From: Streptomyces hygroscopicus subsp. hygroscopicus
Lineage (GTDB): Bacteria > Actinomycetota > Actinomycetes > Streptomycetales > Streptomycetaceae
NCBI RefSeq assembly: GCF_030269125.1
Contig: NZ_BSSM01000004.1
Location: forward strand, 434,001-498,000
Length of the DNA: 64,000 nt
Direction: 5' to 3'
The notes below the pieces were generated by a model. The model had not been told where the DNA came from. It was given only the letters and a program-made list of their open reading frames with translations, and searched no databases. Positions 17,199 to 26,183 of this stretch are shown here, piece by piece. A program made the translations under genes and the position numbers. Each line of letters opens with the position of its first letter. The stretch's first letter is position 1.

Positions 17199-17439
17199 GA
17201 GCGTGATGCTGTCAGAGCCCACCGACATGCCGACGGCCAGGGCCGCCGGGCGGACTGTCGGGCTACAGAAGTCCAGAGAAGCAGGCGTGTTCGTGCTGCC
17301 TGATCCGTAGGGACAGGCGCGCTTTGCCGACGGCCGGGAGTGGGTGGAGGGACGCGGCAGCCCCGCCCACGAGTTCCACGCCGCCTGACGTCCGAGAGAG
17401 GCTGCGGGGTCGGGAGCAGCGGGTGTACCCGGCGCGGCG

Positions 17440-17810
17440 CCGGTCAGCCGATCAGCTCGTGCGGCACGGGAACGCCGCCTCCAGCGGTCACCAGGCCCGT
17501 CGCGACGGCCGCGGGCACGGCCTTGCCGTGGAGGAACATGAGCCGGCGATCTGCTCGACGGCCCGCCGACGCACAACACGTCCACGACGGCCGGGCGAGC
17601 ACGGGCCGCAGGCGTTCGGCGTCGTCCAGGGTGCGTACGGATCGGCCTGGAACCGGTTCGACGCCTGGTGCGACCGTCCTGCGACACGGCGACGTTTGTG
17701 CGGCTGGCCTGGCCTTCACCGCGGCCGCGCTGGTCAACGCCTCCCTGGCCGGGGTCGACCTCACCGGCGAGATAGGCGGCCGCGATCGCTGTCAGCCGTC
17801 GCTCAGGCAA
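17440..17810 (-). pseudogene. Possible remnant of a FAD-dependent NAD(P) oxidoreductase
   Basis: One reverse frame contains APGVEPVPGRSVRTLDDAERLRPVLARP, resembling the segment of ferredoxin-reductase-like flavoproteins before the NAD-binding strand (usually GV..LRTLDDA..LR..L). The following strand is recognisable only in another frame, and flanking sequence does not align. It would be a short, frameshifted fragment. The assignment rests on this one motif and is tentative. Confidence 0.3.
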
Positions 17811-17856
17811 TGCCCTGCCTCACAGCGAATCGGGCGGGATGACCTATCATCGACGG

Positions 17857-18180
17857 ATGATCTTCATCGTCGTCAAGTTCCCCGTAAAGCCCGAGCACGC
17901 CGACGAGTGGCCGAAGCACGTCGAAGCCTTCACCCAGGCCACCCGCGCCGAAGCCGGCAACCTGTGGTTCGAGTGGTCCCGCAGCCTGGAGGACCCCAAC
18001 ACCTACGTTCTCGTCGAGGCCTTCCAAGACGGCACCGGCGAGGCGCACGTCAATTCCGATCACTTCCGCGCCGGCCTCGAAGCGATGCGCCCCCTGCTGC
18101 GCCGCACCCCCGACATCGTGAGCACCACCATCGCGGGAGCGGACGGCTGGGGCGCGATGGGCGAACTGACCATCGACTGA
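17857..18180 (+). CDS. Antibiotic-biosynthesis-monooxygenase (YgiN-like) small protein
   Basis: 107 residues starting MIFIVVKFPVKPEHADEW. The ABM/dimeric alpha-beta barrel pattern is complete: a first strand IVVKF, helix with FTQATRAEAGNLWFEWSRS, then NTYVLVEAFQD and HVNSDHFRAGLEAM. Proteins of this class include quinol monooxygenase YgiN and many uncharacterised enzymes or heme/quinone-binding proteins. ATG 17839 lies six codons upstream, but the chosen Met begins the conserved strand. Stands alone between decayed regions. Exact activity unknown. Confidence 0.85.
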   Translation: MIFIVVKFPVKPEHADEWPKHVEAFTQATRAEAGNLWFEWSRSLEDPNTYVLVEAFQDGTGEAHVNSDHFRAGLEAMRPLLRRTPDIVSTTIAGADGWGAMGELTID

Positions 18181-18415
18181 CGTACGAGCCGACTGAGCCG
18201 TCCGACACGGACGGCCTGCTGTGCGGCCTCGTTCTCGCGTGTCATGTGAACCGCGTATGCCGGGGCCGTGTACGGGGTCCCTGGAGGGGCTTCTACAGCG
18301 GTGGCGATGGCGTTGTGGTCGTCGACGACGAACTTGCGGACATGCGCCTCCGCGGTGTCGGCCAAGGCGATGCTCCCCGGCGCCACGCGCCCGGCGCCGG
18401 TGCTGCGGCAAGCTC

Positions 18416-18724
18416 GGAGACGTCTCCGCCGTCGAGCCCTGTGCGATCTACGCGCCGGGCGGCAAGGGGCTGGTTGAGTGGGGTTCCACCGAACGGGCCG
18501 ATGAGTACTTCTGGCTGATCGATGCCGACCGGCCGAGCGATTACCCCCTCCCTCCTCGGTCCAATGACGTCGGCGGATGGCATCGGTACGACATGTCCAC
18601 CTCAGAGTTCCTCTGCCGGGTCCTTGCCGATGCCGATGTTCAACCTTTCGGGATCGCGCAGTACGACCTCGGCGCGACGTTCAAGCCCGGCTCCGGTGAC
18701 CCCCTCGACGGCCGGCCGCTCTGA
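18416..18724 (+). pseudogene. C-terminal fragment of a SMI1/KNR4 (SUKH) protein
   Basis: The frame ends with KGLVEWGSTERADEYFWL, then GGWHRYDMSTSEFLCRVL and QPFGIAQYDL, a typical C-terminal half of a Streptomyces SUKH protein (WG.TE.GDEYFWL ... W.RYEMSTSEFI). Upstream of about 18416 the same frame turns into Arg-rich nonsense and no start codon with a ribosome binding site is present, so the N-terminal half has been lost. About 100 residues remain. Confidence 0.6.
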
Positions 18725-19495
18725 CGAGCGGCCGGCCGTCCTGCGCTCGTGGACACGTCAGTGCCGTCGTTTCTCATCGAGATCGGTGACCCAGGTGATC
18801 ACCGGCTGCCTCCGGAACCCAGGACGACGTCAGTGACTGGTCAGCGGCGTGTCACGGCAGATTTGTACGGTCGGCTGCCCCAGGACCGGTTACGTAATCC
18901 AAGGACGTGCGATGTTGGCGAATCATGCCTGGCTTATGGCCTGCCAGTGCCTGATAGCCGAGCCCGGCGAGTGTGCCGAGCTGCGGGAGAAGCCATGGTC
19001 AGGGTGGACCTGCCCGACGGGTGCGTCATCTCCATGGTCGCCGGTGACGACGAGTCCGTACCGGCATGAACGACCCGCGGGTCGGCTCCGACGACGACAA
19101 GACGGGGCGCACCGGCACCCGGTTGCCCGCCGACCGAGGCCTGACCCGTGGGGAACGGGCGAGCCGGAGCACGGCAGACACCGCCATCTGGTGCCGAGGG
19201 GAATGCACCGCGCGCCGCATCAAGGGCCGTGTCCGCGCGTCCAGGTGGACATTCCCTCCCAACCGCGACGAGTGAGCCTTCCTCAGCCCTGGGCAGTTCG
19301 ACGTGGGCCGTGGCGAGAACCGGCGAGGTCGCCGCACTGGCCCGCTGGGAGGTAGAGACAGACGAAGAACGGGGGGCACTCACGCCGGCCGAACCCGACC
19401 CCTTTACCGACCGACTTGGACCCCACCGCACCCGCACCCTGCCGCAGCGTGAGCGGCACTGGCACTGATACAAGAGATGGGCGGAAAGTGACGTC
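18725..19495. other. Gene-poor stretch of about 770 bases
   Basis: Several open frames of 60-190 codons overlap here on both strands, but none has a recognisable family, a convincing ribosome binding site and codon bias together. With the fragments on both sides, it is probably decayed sequence. The last 25 bases hold the ribosome binding region of the DUF1330 gene. Confidence 0.4.
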
Positions 19496-19948
19496 ATGAC
19501 GACCCAGGACAACACATCAGGTACCCCGTCGGGCGTACGGCCGCGCGAGGCCTCACCAGGCGCGGTGGGAGGCGATCTGAACGCCTACGTCATCGCCCGG
19601 CTGACGTATCCCGCACAGCCCCAAGAGGACTTGGCCCAATACATGGAACGGCTGTTGTCGACGATGACGCCCTTCGGAGGCCACATCCTCTCCCACGGCA
19701 AGGAGGTCCAGACCCTCGAAGGAGTGTGGCACGGCTACGCCGTCCTCCTGGGCTTCCCGGACGTGACCAGTGCCCACGGCTGGTACAACTCGGCGGAGTA
19801 CCAGGAGATCATTCAGATGCGACGCCGCCATGTCGACGGCGAACTGATCGTGGTCGAGGGCAACCCTCCGGGCTACGACGCCACAGGTGCGGCGGCCGCG
19901 ATGCGCCGGGGAGTACTGGCAGGCGCCCCTGGAACCGCCAAGAGCTGA
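19496..19948 (+). CDS. DUF1330-family dimeric alpha-beta barrel protein
   Basis: 150 residues. After an extended N-terminus of about 30 residues, AYVIARLTYPAQPQEDLAQYMERL starts a DUF1330 domain that continues with GGHILSHGKEVQTLEGVWHG, FPDVTSAHGWYNSAEYQEI and a C-terminal VEGNPPGYD. This family adopts the ferredoxin-like dimeric barrel also used by ABM monooxygenases; most members are uncharacterised. GGAAAG lies about 9 bases before ATG. It stands alone and downstream is an IS fragment. No catalytic role can be assigned. Confidence 0.82.
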   Translation: MTTQDNTSGTPSGVRPREASPGAVGGDLNAYVIARLTYPAQPQEDLAQYMERLLSTMTPFGGHILSHGKEVQTLEGVWHGYAVLLGFPDVTSAHGWYNSAEYQEIIQMRRRHVDGELIVVEGNPPGYDATGAAAAMRRGVLAGAPGTAKS

Positions 19949-19987
19949 CCGGGCACGAGCGGCGTGTGCCGTAGCTGGTGTGCTCCC

Positions 19988-20200
19988 TCAAGAGACGCCG
20001 AACAGCGGGGGGCTGCCGCAGGAGGAGGTTCTCCGCAAGTACGCGACTACCAGCAGGACCCGGTCCTCCAACGACAGGCTCCACGGCCGGTCCTTGCGGA
20101 CCGGGTCCGCGCCCTCCCGTCGCAACGTGGTGGGCGGCCGGGCGAATTGGCGTGGGCTCAGTCCCGGGCACGCCAGGCTGAGTAGCCGCGCCGGGTGGGA
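19988..20200 (-). pseudogene. N-terminal fragment of an IS5-family transposase
   Basis: The reverse frame reads LSPRQFARPPTTLRREGADPVRKDRPWSLSLEDRVLLVVAYLR, the helical DNA-binding N-terminus of IS5-type transposases of actinomycetes. A frame change is visible at about 20030: NLLLRQ is in one frame while LFGVS is in the next, and the frame then stops. The DDE catalytic part is missing altogether, so the element is dead. Confidence 0.6.
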
Positions 20201-20231
20201 ACAAGTCCTCTCCAGGAGGAGGGACTTCGGG

Positions 20232-20340
20232 ATGGACGCCAATACAGTCACCGCTGTCTGCGCCATGGCCGTCGCTTCCGCTTCGTTCGTCGTCTCGGTC
20301 CAGCAGGACAGGACAAGACGAGACAGGACAGGACAGGGTC
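20232..20340 (+). pseudogene. 5' fragment of a small membrane-anchored protein gene
   Basis: MDANTVTAVCAMAVASASFVVSV has the look of a short N-terminal membrane segment found at the start of small Streptomyces hypothetical proteins, and AGGAGGAGGG lies about 8 bases before its ATG. After about 25 codons the sequence runs into a GACAG/GGACA pentamer repeat and the frame loses any protein character. Interpreted as the surviving start of a truncated gene. Confidence 0.4.
20303..20338. repeat. Pentanucleotide (GGACA-like) microsatellite
   Basis: Imperfect units of AGGAC/GACAG repeat about seven times, interrupted by AAGACG. It interrupts the reading frame of the fragment above and may mark a slippage or recombination point. 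Confidence 0.6.
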
Positions 20341-20578
20341 GGCCGGGGTGCTGCGGGACATCCCGCCGATCACCTTTGTCGCCTCGGCCTGGGCCACGCA
20401 ATGCCCCGGGCGGGGCGCGACACCCGGGCCCCCGACACCGCCAGGGCGCCGGACGGGACTTTCACGGTCGCTGTGCTGTGATCGTCTCTCCGACCCGACC
20501 GTTCGGGCCGTTCGGCAGCGGCCGCGACGACAACGACGTCGGTGTCGTAGGTGGTCATGGAAGTACGGTCCGATCGGT

Positions 20579-21439
20579 TCAGTTGTGCGACAGGAAGCCG
20601 GTGACGAGGCGGTTGAACTCGGCGGCGTGCTCGATCATCGCCCAGTGGCCGCAGCGGTTGAGCAGCACCAGCCGCGAGTCCGGGATGTTCGCCAGCAGCC
20701 ACAGGCTGATCTCGTAGGGCAGGACCCGGTCGTCCTTGCCGTGGATCAGCAGGGTCGGAACCCGGATGCCGGGGATCTTGTCGCGGTCGACCCGGACCGG
20801 GATCGGCGCGCCGTCGGCGAGGCCCTCGACGTAGTTCCTCAGGTGGTCGGGGTGGGCGAGCGCGGCCTGCGAACGGGCCCGGACCAGCTCCGGCGTCGCG
20901 AAGCGCTCCTTGTCGTACGTCATGATCTCGACGAGCGCCTTCATGTTCTCGACACTCGGGTCCCGGTAGGCACGCACGAGCACCTTCAGCCCCTCGCTCG
21001 GGCCGTCGCCCGCCCCGAAGAGGGTGGCCGGGCCGCGGCCGAGCGAGGCGCCCATGGTCACCAGGTGGGTGAGGCGCCCGGGGTGCAGCGTCGCGAAGCG
21101 GATCGCGGTGTGCGCGCCCATCGAGTTGCCGACGAGGGCGGCTTGCGCGAGACCGAGCGCGTCGAGGAACTCCACGAGCGCCGCGTCGTGGTCCATGTCC
21201 CGCACCGCCTGCGCGTCCGAGTCGCCCCAGCCCGGCATGTCGGGGGCGAGGACGTGGAATCCGGCGGCCGCGAGCTCGGCGATGTTGCCGGAGAAGTTCG
21301 ACCAGCCGGTCGCGCCGGGGCCCGAGCCGTGCAGCAGGACGATGGGCGGTGCACCGGCCGCTCCGGCCTCGTAGTACCGCATGCGCAGGCCCGAGGGGAG
21401 GGTGAGGTCGCGCGCCGCGGACTCCTGGGTGAGGGACAT
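20579..21439 (-). CDS. Meta-cleavage product C-C bond hydrolase (alpha/beta hydrolase, MhpC/HsaD-like)
   Basis: 286 residues. The oxyanion segment VLLHGSGPGATGWSNF, the nucleophile elbow ALVGNSMGAHTA, the acid in LIHGKDDRVLP and the histidine in NRCGHWAMIEH are all intact and match hydrolases that cleave 2-hydroxy-6-oxo-dienoates formed by extradiol ring cleavage (MhpC, BphD, HsaD). The product would be a 2-hydroxypentadienoate, the substrate of the hydratase encoded at 23180. GGAAGG lies 6 bases before ATG. It is downstream of and co-oriented with an IclR gene, with paired direct repeats in the 111-base gap. Confidence 0.87.
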   Translation of the reverse strand: MSLTQESAARDLTLPSGLRMRYYEAGAAGAPPIVLLHGSGPGATGWSNFSGNIAELAAAGFHVLAPDMPGWGDSDAQAVRDMDHDAALVEFLDALGLAQAALVGNSMGAHTAIRFATLHPGRLTHLVTMGASLGRGPATLFGAGDGPSEGLKVLVRAYRDPSVENMKALVEIMTYDKERFATPELVRARSQAALAHPDHLRNYVEGLADGAPIPVRVDRDKIPGIRVPTLLIHGKDDRVLPYEISLWLLANIPDSRLVLLNRCGHWAMIEHAAEFNRLVTGFLSHN

Positions 21440-21457
21440 GGCCTACCTTCCGTGCGT

Positions 21458-21487
21458 TATATGCACACTGCAGATCGCTATGTGCAC
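21458..21487. promoter_or_regulatory. Direct repeats upstream of the C-C hydrolase gene (candidate IclR operator)
   Basis: TTATATGCAC and CTATGTGCAC are near-identical 10-mers whose starts are exactly 20 bases apart, about two helical turns, and 18-48 bases upstream of the hydrolase start. The AT content is unusual for this region. The adjacent IclR gene makes it a candidate operator; this is inference. Confidence 0.45.
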
Positions 21488-21550
21488 GAGCGCGCTCATG
21501 GAACGCCCCCGACGGAACAAAAGTCAAGAGCCGCCCGCCCCGCGCCCGCC

Positions 21551-22231
21551 TCAGGCCAGTCCCGCGCGCAGCCGCTCGGCCGCCGCCACCAGCGCCGGCG
21601 CCGCATGCCCGGCGATCTCGGCACGCGAGGTGATCAGGTTGAGACAGGCGACCGGCAGCCCCTCCACCACCAGCGGCACCGCCACCCCGTACGCCCCCGG
21701 CTCCACCTCGCCGAACGTCGCCGCGAAGCCGCGCTCCCGCGCCTCCGTGACGCTCGCGGCCTCACCGGGGGAGGGCGCCTGCGCCGCGAGCAGCGCCACC
21801 CCCGCCGACCCCCGCCCCAGCGGATGCCGGCTGCCCGTACGGAAACTCAGCCGGTACACCCCGCCCGGCGGCTCCACCACCGACAGGGCCACCGCCTGGC
21901 CGCCCTCGACCACCAGCAGCGACACCGTCGCACCCAGCTCGGCGGCCAGCTCGTGCAGCACCGGATCCGCGGCCGCCCGCAGCGTCGCGTGGATACCCGC
22001 GGCGAGCGCGGCCAGCCCGGTGCCCGTGCGGTAGCGGCCGTCACCGCCGCGCGTGACGAGGTGGAAGTCCGCGAGCGTCGACAGCAGCCGCGAGGCGATC
22101 GACCGGTGGACGTCCAGCGCGCCGGCGACCTCCTGGACGCTGAGACCGTCAGCCGCCGTACTGACCAGTTGCAGGGCGCGCAGACCACGGGCCAGCGTCT
22201 GGGTGCCGGGAGCGCGAGAGGGATCCACCAT
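21551..22231 (-). CDS. IclR-family transcriptional regulator (hydrolase-linked)
   Basis: 226 residues, somewhat short for IclR (about 250). The N-terminal winged helix is TLARGLRALQLVSTAADGLSVQEVAGALDVHRSIASRLLSTLADFHLV; the C-terminal effector domain includes LGRGSAGVALLA and the conserved YGVAVPLVVEGLPVACLNLI. IclR proteins commonly control aromatic-compound catabolism, consistent with the hydrolase gene directly downstream on the same strand. It may regulate itself and that gene. Confidence 0.88.
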   Translation of the reverse strand: MVDPSRAPGTQTLARGLRALQLVSTAADGLSVQEVAGALDVHRSIASRLLSTLADFHLVTRGGDGRYRTGTGLAALAAGIHATLRAAADPVLHELAAELGATVSLLVVEGGQAVALSVVEPPGGVYRLSFRTGSRHPLGRGSAGVALLAAQAPSPGEAASVTEARERGFAATFGEVEPGAYGVAVPLVVEGLPVACLNLITSRAEIAGHAAPALVAAAERLRAGLA

Positions 22232-22253
22232 GACAGGAAGCCTAGATCGGTCG

Positions 22254-22381
22254 CGGGACTTGTCCTGGCCCGGTACGGGGATCGGTGTGCGGTCTCAGTG
22301 GTGGCGGTGTGTCAGTACGGGACTTGTCCTGGCCGGGTGCGGGGGTCGGTGTGTGGGTTCAGTGGTGGCGGTGTGTCAGTG
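22254..22381. repeat. Two tandem 64-base repeats spanning the 3' end of an IclR gene
   Basis: The block beginning CGGGACTTGTCCTGGCC at 22254 recurs at 22318 with period 64 and only a few changes. The second copy includes the last codons and stop of the IclR gene ending at 22359 (reverse strand LTHRHH-stop), and the first copy carries the same stretch out of context. It therefore appears to be a local duplication of the gene's 3' end and following sequence. Confidence 0.75.
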
Positions 22382-23108
22382 TGGAGGTCAGTGCTGCTGC
22401 GGTGGCGCGTACTGTGTTCGCGTGTGTTTCGGGTTTGAATCGTCCTGTGGGGCCGGTCACGCTGAGTGCGGCCGTGGCGGTCTGTCCGTTGTTTCCCAGG
22501 ATGGGTGCTGCTATGCAGAGCAGGCCGGGTGTGGATTCTTCCCGTTCGTACGCTATTCCCGTTTCCAGTGCGCGTGACAGTTGCCGGCGTAGCATGCCCG
22601 GGGCGATGACTGTGTGGGGGGTGCGCCGTTCCAGGGGGCCGGCCAGGACCGCGGTCCGTTCTTCCCGGGTGGCGTGGGCGAGGAGGACTTTGCCGATCGC
22701 GGTGCAGTGGACCGGCATCCGTCCGCCGGTGCGGGAGGGGGTTCTGGCCTGCCGGTGTCCGCCGATCTTGGCGAGGTAGACGACTTCGTGGCCCTCGCGT
22801 ATGCCCAGGTGCACCGTTTCGTGGGTGCGTTCGTAGAGGTCCTGCAGGAACGGTGTGGCCAGTTCCACCAGTGTCCGCTCGGCGGAGGCCCGCAGACCCA
22901 GCTCGAACAGGCCGCCGGAAAGCCGGTAGCCGTGTTCGCCTTTGTCGAGCAGCCGGTGGCGTGCCAGGTCCGCGGCGACGCGGTGGACGCTGCCCTTGGC
23001 CAGACCGGTTCGCCGTACCAGTTCTGCCAGCGGCAGCACCGAGTCGGCCGGACCGAACGCCCGCAGGATCATCAGTGCCTTGCCCAGGACGGTGTCGCGG
23101 TCTTCCAT
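22359..23108 (-). CDS. IclR-family transcriptional regulator (divergent from mhpDFE-like genes)
   Basis: 249 residues. The winged helix LGKALMILRAFG, LAELVRRTGLAKGSVHRVAADLARHRLL and the effector domain VHLGIREGHEVVYLAKI, VHCTAIGKVLLAH, GIAYEREESTPGLLCIAAPI are complete. It is transcribed away from the hydratase-dehydrogenase-aldolase operon with 71 bases between starts, the usual layout for a regulator controlling a divergent catabolic operon. No strong Shine-Dalgarno sequence precedes the start, so it may be leaderless. Ligand presumably an aromatic catabolite. Confidence 0.9.
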   Translation of the reverse strand: MEDRDTVLGKALMILRAFGPADSVLPLAELVRRTGLAKGSVHRVAADLARHRLLDKGEHGYRLSGGLFELGLRASAERTLVELATPFLQDLYERTHETVHLGIREGHEVVYLAKIGGHRQARTPSRTGGRMPVHCTAIGKVLLAHATREERTAVLAGPLERRTPHTVIAPGMLRRQLSRALETGIAYEREESTPGLLCIAAPILGNNGQTATAALSVTGPTGRFKPETHANTVRATAAALTSTLTHRHH

Positions 23109-23179
23109 GAGGAAAGAGCGTACCGCTGAGTGGAACGCCGCCGTGGAGTGCGCCGTGGATCGGGGCCAGATTGGAGTCC

Positions 23180-24004
23180 ATGCCCCCCAACCAGCCCACC
23201 TCCGGCGCCGGCGCCGGTCTTGTCCTTGCCGCGGCGGCCCGCCTGCGTGAAGCCGCCGCCACCGGTACCCCTGCCGCGCCTGTGCGCGATCTGATCGGCC
23301 GGGACGACGTCGGCATGGCTTATGCCGTGCAGCGGTGTCTGACGGCCGAGCGGATCGCTGCCGGTGCCCGGGTCGTCGGCCGCAAGATCGGCCTGACTTC
23401 CACCGCTGTGCAGCGGCAGCTCGGCGTGGACCGGCCCGACTTCGGTGTCCTCTTCGACGACATGGCCTACCCCGATGGTGCGTGCGTCCCGGCCGGCGCC
23501 GTGCTGCAGCCGCGGGTGGAGGCGGAGATCGCTTTCGTTCTCGGTGCCGATCTCGCCGAGGGTCCGCTCGACGACGCCCAGGTACGGGACGCCATCGGTC
23601 ATGCCGTCGCCGCGATCGAGATCTGCGGCAGCCGTGTCGCCGGCTGGGACATCAGCTTCGCCGACACCGTCGCCGACAACGCCTCGGCCGGCGCCTACGT
23701 CCTGGGCGGCCGCCGTGTGCCGCTCGCCGGTTTCGACCCCGTGACCGCCGGGATGACCATGACCGTGGACGGCGAGACCGTTTCCACCGGTACCGGCGCC
23801 GCCTGTCTGGGCGATCCCGTCGCCGCTGTCGCCTGGCTCGCCCGCACGGCCCGTGATCTCGGCGATCCGCTGCGCGCCGGGCAGGTCGTCCTTTCCGGCG
23901 CTCTGGGCCCGATGCGTCCTGTGACGCCCGGCGCCGCCGTACACGCCACCGTCACCGGTCTCGGCACGGTGTCGGTCACCTTCTCCGCCAAGGGAGCACG
24001 ATGA
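23180..24004 (+). CDS. mhpD: 2-keto-4-pentenoate (2-hydroxypenta-2,4-dienoate) hydratase
   Basis: 274 residues. The fumarylacetoacetate-hydrolase-like fold of MhpD/HsaE is clear: [43 protein letters not shown] (metal-binding Glu pair), [31 protein letters not shown]. It adds water to 2-hydroxypenta-2,4-dienoate to give 4-hydroxy-2-oxovalerate. The ATG has GGAG only 3 bases upstream; a TTG three codons earlier is less likely. Its stop overlaps the next start (ATGA). First gene of a compact three-gene lower-pathway operon. Confidence 0.9.
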   Translation: MPPNQPTSGAGAGLVLAAAARLREAAATGTPAAPVRDLIGRDDVGMAYAVQRCLTAERIAAGARVVGRKIGLTSTAVQRQLGVDRPDFGVLFDDMAYPDGACVPAGAVLQPRVEAEIAFVLGADLAEGPLDDAQVRDAIGHAVAAIEICGSRVAGWDISFADTVADNASAGAYVLGGRRVPLAGFDPVTAGMTMTVDGETVSTGTGAACLGDPVAAVAWLARTARDLGDPLRAGQVVLSGALGPMRPVTPGAAVHATVTGLGTVSVTFSAKGAR

Positions 24005-24963
24005 GCAGGACCAAGGTCGCCATCATCGGATCGGGCAATATCGGCACCGATCTGATGATCAAGATCATGAGGGGTGCGGAGCACCTCGAGATGGCGGTCA
24101 TGGCCGGCATCGACCCCGCCTCGGACGGCCTCGCCCGTGCCCGGCGTCTCGGCTTCGAGACCACCGCCGAAGGCGTCGACGGACTGCTGAGGTCACCGCA
24201 GATCGACGAGATCGGCATCGTCTTCGACGCCACCTCGGCCGGCGCCCACCACCGCAACGACGCGGCGCTGCGCCCGCTCGGCATCCGTGTGATCGACCTG
24301 ACGCCGGCCGCGATCGGCCCCTACGTCGTGCCGGCGGTCAACCTGGGGGAGCACCTCGACGCCCCCAACGTCAACATGGTCACCTGCGGCGGCCAGGCCA
24401 CGATCCCCGTCGTCGCCGCGATCAGCCGTGTCGTTCCGGTCGCCTACGCCGAGATCGTCGCCTCGATCGCTTCCCGGTCGGCCGGCCCCGGCACCCGTGC
24501 CAACATCGACGAGTTCACCGAGACCACCTCCGCGGCGATCGTGCGGGTCGGCGGCGCCGAGCGGGGCAAGGCGATCATCATCCTGAATCCTGCCGAGCCG
24601 CCGCTGATGATGCGCGACACGGTCTTCGCGCTCGCGACCCTGCCCGGCGGCGAGGACGGCGAGCGTGCCAAGGCGCGGATCACCGAGTCCGTCCGCGCGA
24701 TGGCCGCGGAGGTCGCCGCCTACGTGCCCGGCTACCAGCTGGTCCAGGACGTCCAGATCAGTGAGATCCCGGCCGGCCAGCCCGTCGCCACCCTGCTGGC
24801 CGACGGCTCCGCCGCCCGCCCCACCCACCAGGTGTCGGTGTTCCTCGAGGTCGAGGGCGCGGGCATGTACCTCCCGGCGTATGCGGGGAACCTCGACATC
24901 ATGACCTCGGCCGCGGTGCGGATGGCCGAGGAGATCGCCGCTGCCAAGGAGGCCGCCAAGTGA
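24001..24963 (+). CDS. mhpF: Acetaldehyde (acylating) dehydrogenase
   Basis: 320 residues, normal family length. NAD-binding loop [18 protein letters not shown], catalytic Cys in [18 protein letters not shown], and the C-terminal [11 protein letters not shown] region are present. It oxidises acetaldehyde (or propanal in HsaG-type enzymes) plus CoA to acyl-CoA with NAD+. In this family it forms a tight complex with the aldolase, channelling the aldehyde, and the two genes here overlap by 4 bases, as expected for partners. Confidence 0.93.
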   Translation: MSRTKVAIIGSGNIGTDLMIKIMRGAEHLEMAVMAGIDPASDGLARARRLGFETTAEGVDGLLRSPQIDEIGIVFDATSAGAHHRNDAALRPLGIRVIDLTPAAIGPYVVPAVNLGEHLDAPNVNMVTCGGQATIPVVAAISRVVPVAYAEIVASIASRSAGPGTRANIDEFTETTSAAIVRVGGAERGKAIIILNPAEPPLMMRDTVFALATLPGGEDGERAKARITESVRAMAAEVAAYVPGYQLVQDVQISEIPAGQPVATLLADGSAARPTHQVSVFLEVEGAGMYLPAYAGNLDIMTSAAVRMAEEIAAAKEAAK

Positions 24964-25973
24964 GCACCCCGGTCTTCGTCCAGGACGTCACCCTGCGCGA
25001 CGGTATGCACGCCGTCCGGCACCGCATCGCCCCCGACGACGTCATCCGTATCGTCGTCGCCCTCGAGGACGCCGGCGTCGATGCCATCGAGGTCGCCCAC
25101 GGTGACGGACTCGCCGGCGGCTCCCTCAACTACGGCCCCGGCTCCCACACCGACTGGGAATGGATCGAGGCCGCCGCCTCCGCCTTGAACCGGGCCCGCC
25201 TGACCACCCTCCTGCTGCCCGGCGTCGGCACCCTCCACGAACTCCGGCACGCCTACGACCTCGGTGTCCGCTCGGTCCGCGTGGCCACCCACTGCACCGA
25301 GGCCGACATCTCCGCCCAGCACATCGCCGCGGCCCGCGACCTGGGCATGGACGTCTCCGGCTTCCTGATGCTCTCCCACATGGCCGACGCCGCGGAACTC
25401 GCCCGCCAGGCCAAGCTGATGGAGTCCTACGGCGCCCACTGCGTCTACGTCACCGACTCCGGCGGCCGGCTGACGATGAACGACGTCGCCGCCCGCGTAC
25501 GCGCCTACCGCGACGTCCTGGACCCGGCCACCGAGATCGGCATCCACGCCCACGAGAACCTCTCGCTGTCCGTCGCCAACTCGCTGACCGCGGTCGAGCA
25601 CGGCGCCTACCGCGTCGACGCCTCGCTCGCCGGACACGGCGCCGGCGCCGGCAACTGCCCCATCGAGGCGTTCATCGCCGTCGCCGACCTGTCCGGCCTC
25701 ACCCACCACTGCGACCTGTTCAAACTCCAGGACGCCGCGGACGACCTCGTCCGCCCGCTGCAGGACCGGCCCGTGCGCGTCGACCGCGAGACCCTCACCC
25801 TGGGCTACGCCGGCGTCTACTCCAGCTTCCTGCGCCACGCGGAGATCGCCGCACGCCGCCACGACGTCGACGTCCGCGACATCCTGATGGAATGCGGCCG
25901 GCGGCGCCTGGTCGGCGGCCAGGAGGACATGATCATCGACATCGCCCTCGGCCTGGCCTCCGGCCCCCGCTGA
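24960..25973 (+). CDS. mhpE: 4-hydroxy-2-oxovalerate aldolase
   Basis: 337 residues. N-terminal [12 protein letters not shown] holds the catalytic Arg and metal-binding Asp; [15 protein letters not shown] supplies the two metal-binding histidines; [15 protein letters not shown] is the conserved core of the DmpG/MhpE family. It splits 4-hydroxy-2-oxovalerate into pyruvate and acetaldehyde, passed to the dehydrogenase encoded just upstream. Last gene of the operon; 27 bases then separate it from the convergent rubredoxin gene of the next cluster. Confidence 0.93.
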   Translation: MSTPVFVQDVTLRDGMHAVRHRIAPDDVIRIVVALEDAGVDAIEVAHGDGLAGGSLNYGPGSHTDWEWIEAAASALNRARLTTLLLPGVGTLHELRHAYDLGVRSVRVATHCTEADISAQHIAAARDLGMDVSGFLMLSHMADAAELARQAKLMESYGAHCVYVTDSGGRLTMNDVAARVRAYRDVLDPATEIGIHAHENLSLSVANSLTAVEHGAYRVDASLAGHGAGAGNCPIEAFIAVADLSGLTHHCDLFKLQDAADDLVRPLQDRPVRVDRETLTLGYAGVYSSFLRHAEIAARRHDVDVRDILMECGRRRLVGGQEDMIIDIALGLASGPR

Positions 25974-26000
25974 CCCGGGCGCCGCCCGCCGGGGCGCGCC

Positions 26001-26183
26001 TCAGAGTTCCTCCATGACGAAGTCCTCCTTGCTCGCCCCGCACGCCGGGCACTCCCAGTCGTCGGGAATGTCCTCCCACCGGGTGCCCGGCGCGATGCCC
26101 TCCTCCGGCAGGCCGAGGGCCTCGTAGTAGACCCAGCCGCACAGCAGGCACATCCAGGCCCGCTTGCCAGGGGTGTCGCTCAT
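26001..26183 (-). CDS. Rubredoxin
   Basis: 60 residues with both iron knuckles: CLLCGWVYYEALG and CPACGASKEDF, i.e. four cysteines in CxxCG pairs. Rubredoxins pass single electrons to membrane non-haem diiron enzymes such as alkane hydroxylases and desaturases. Its start overlaps the preceding hydrolase stop (ATGA), so it is the distal gene of the long leftward cluster and probably feeds the three desaturases. Rubredoxin genes also occur in the described bacterial polyyne clusters. Confidence 0.95.
   Translation of the reverse strand: MSDTPGKRAWMCLLCGWVYYEALGLPEEGIAPGTRWEDIPDDWECPACGASKEDFVMEEL

Noticed and set aside
18060..18386. Reverse frame starting MAPGSIALADTAEAHVRKFVVDDHN
   Set aside because: Part looks protein-like, but half of it is antisense to the ABM gene and no family could be named.
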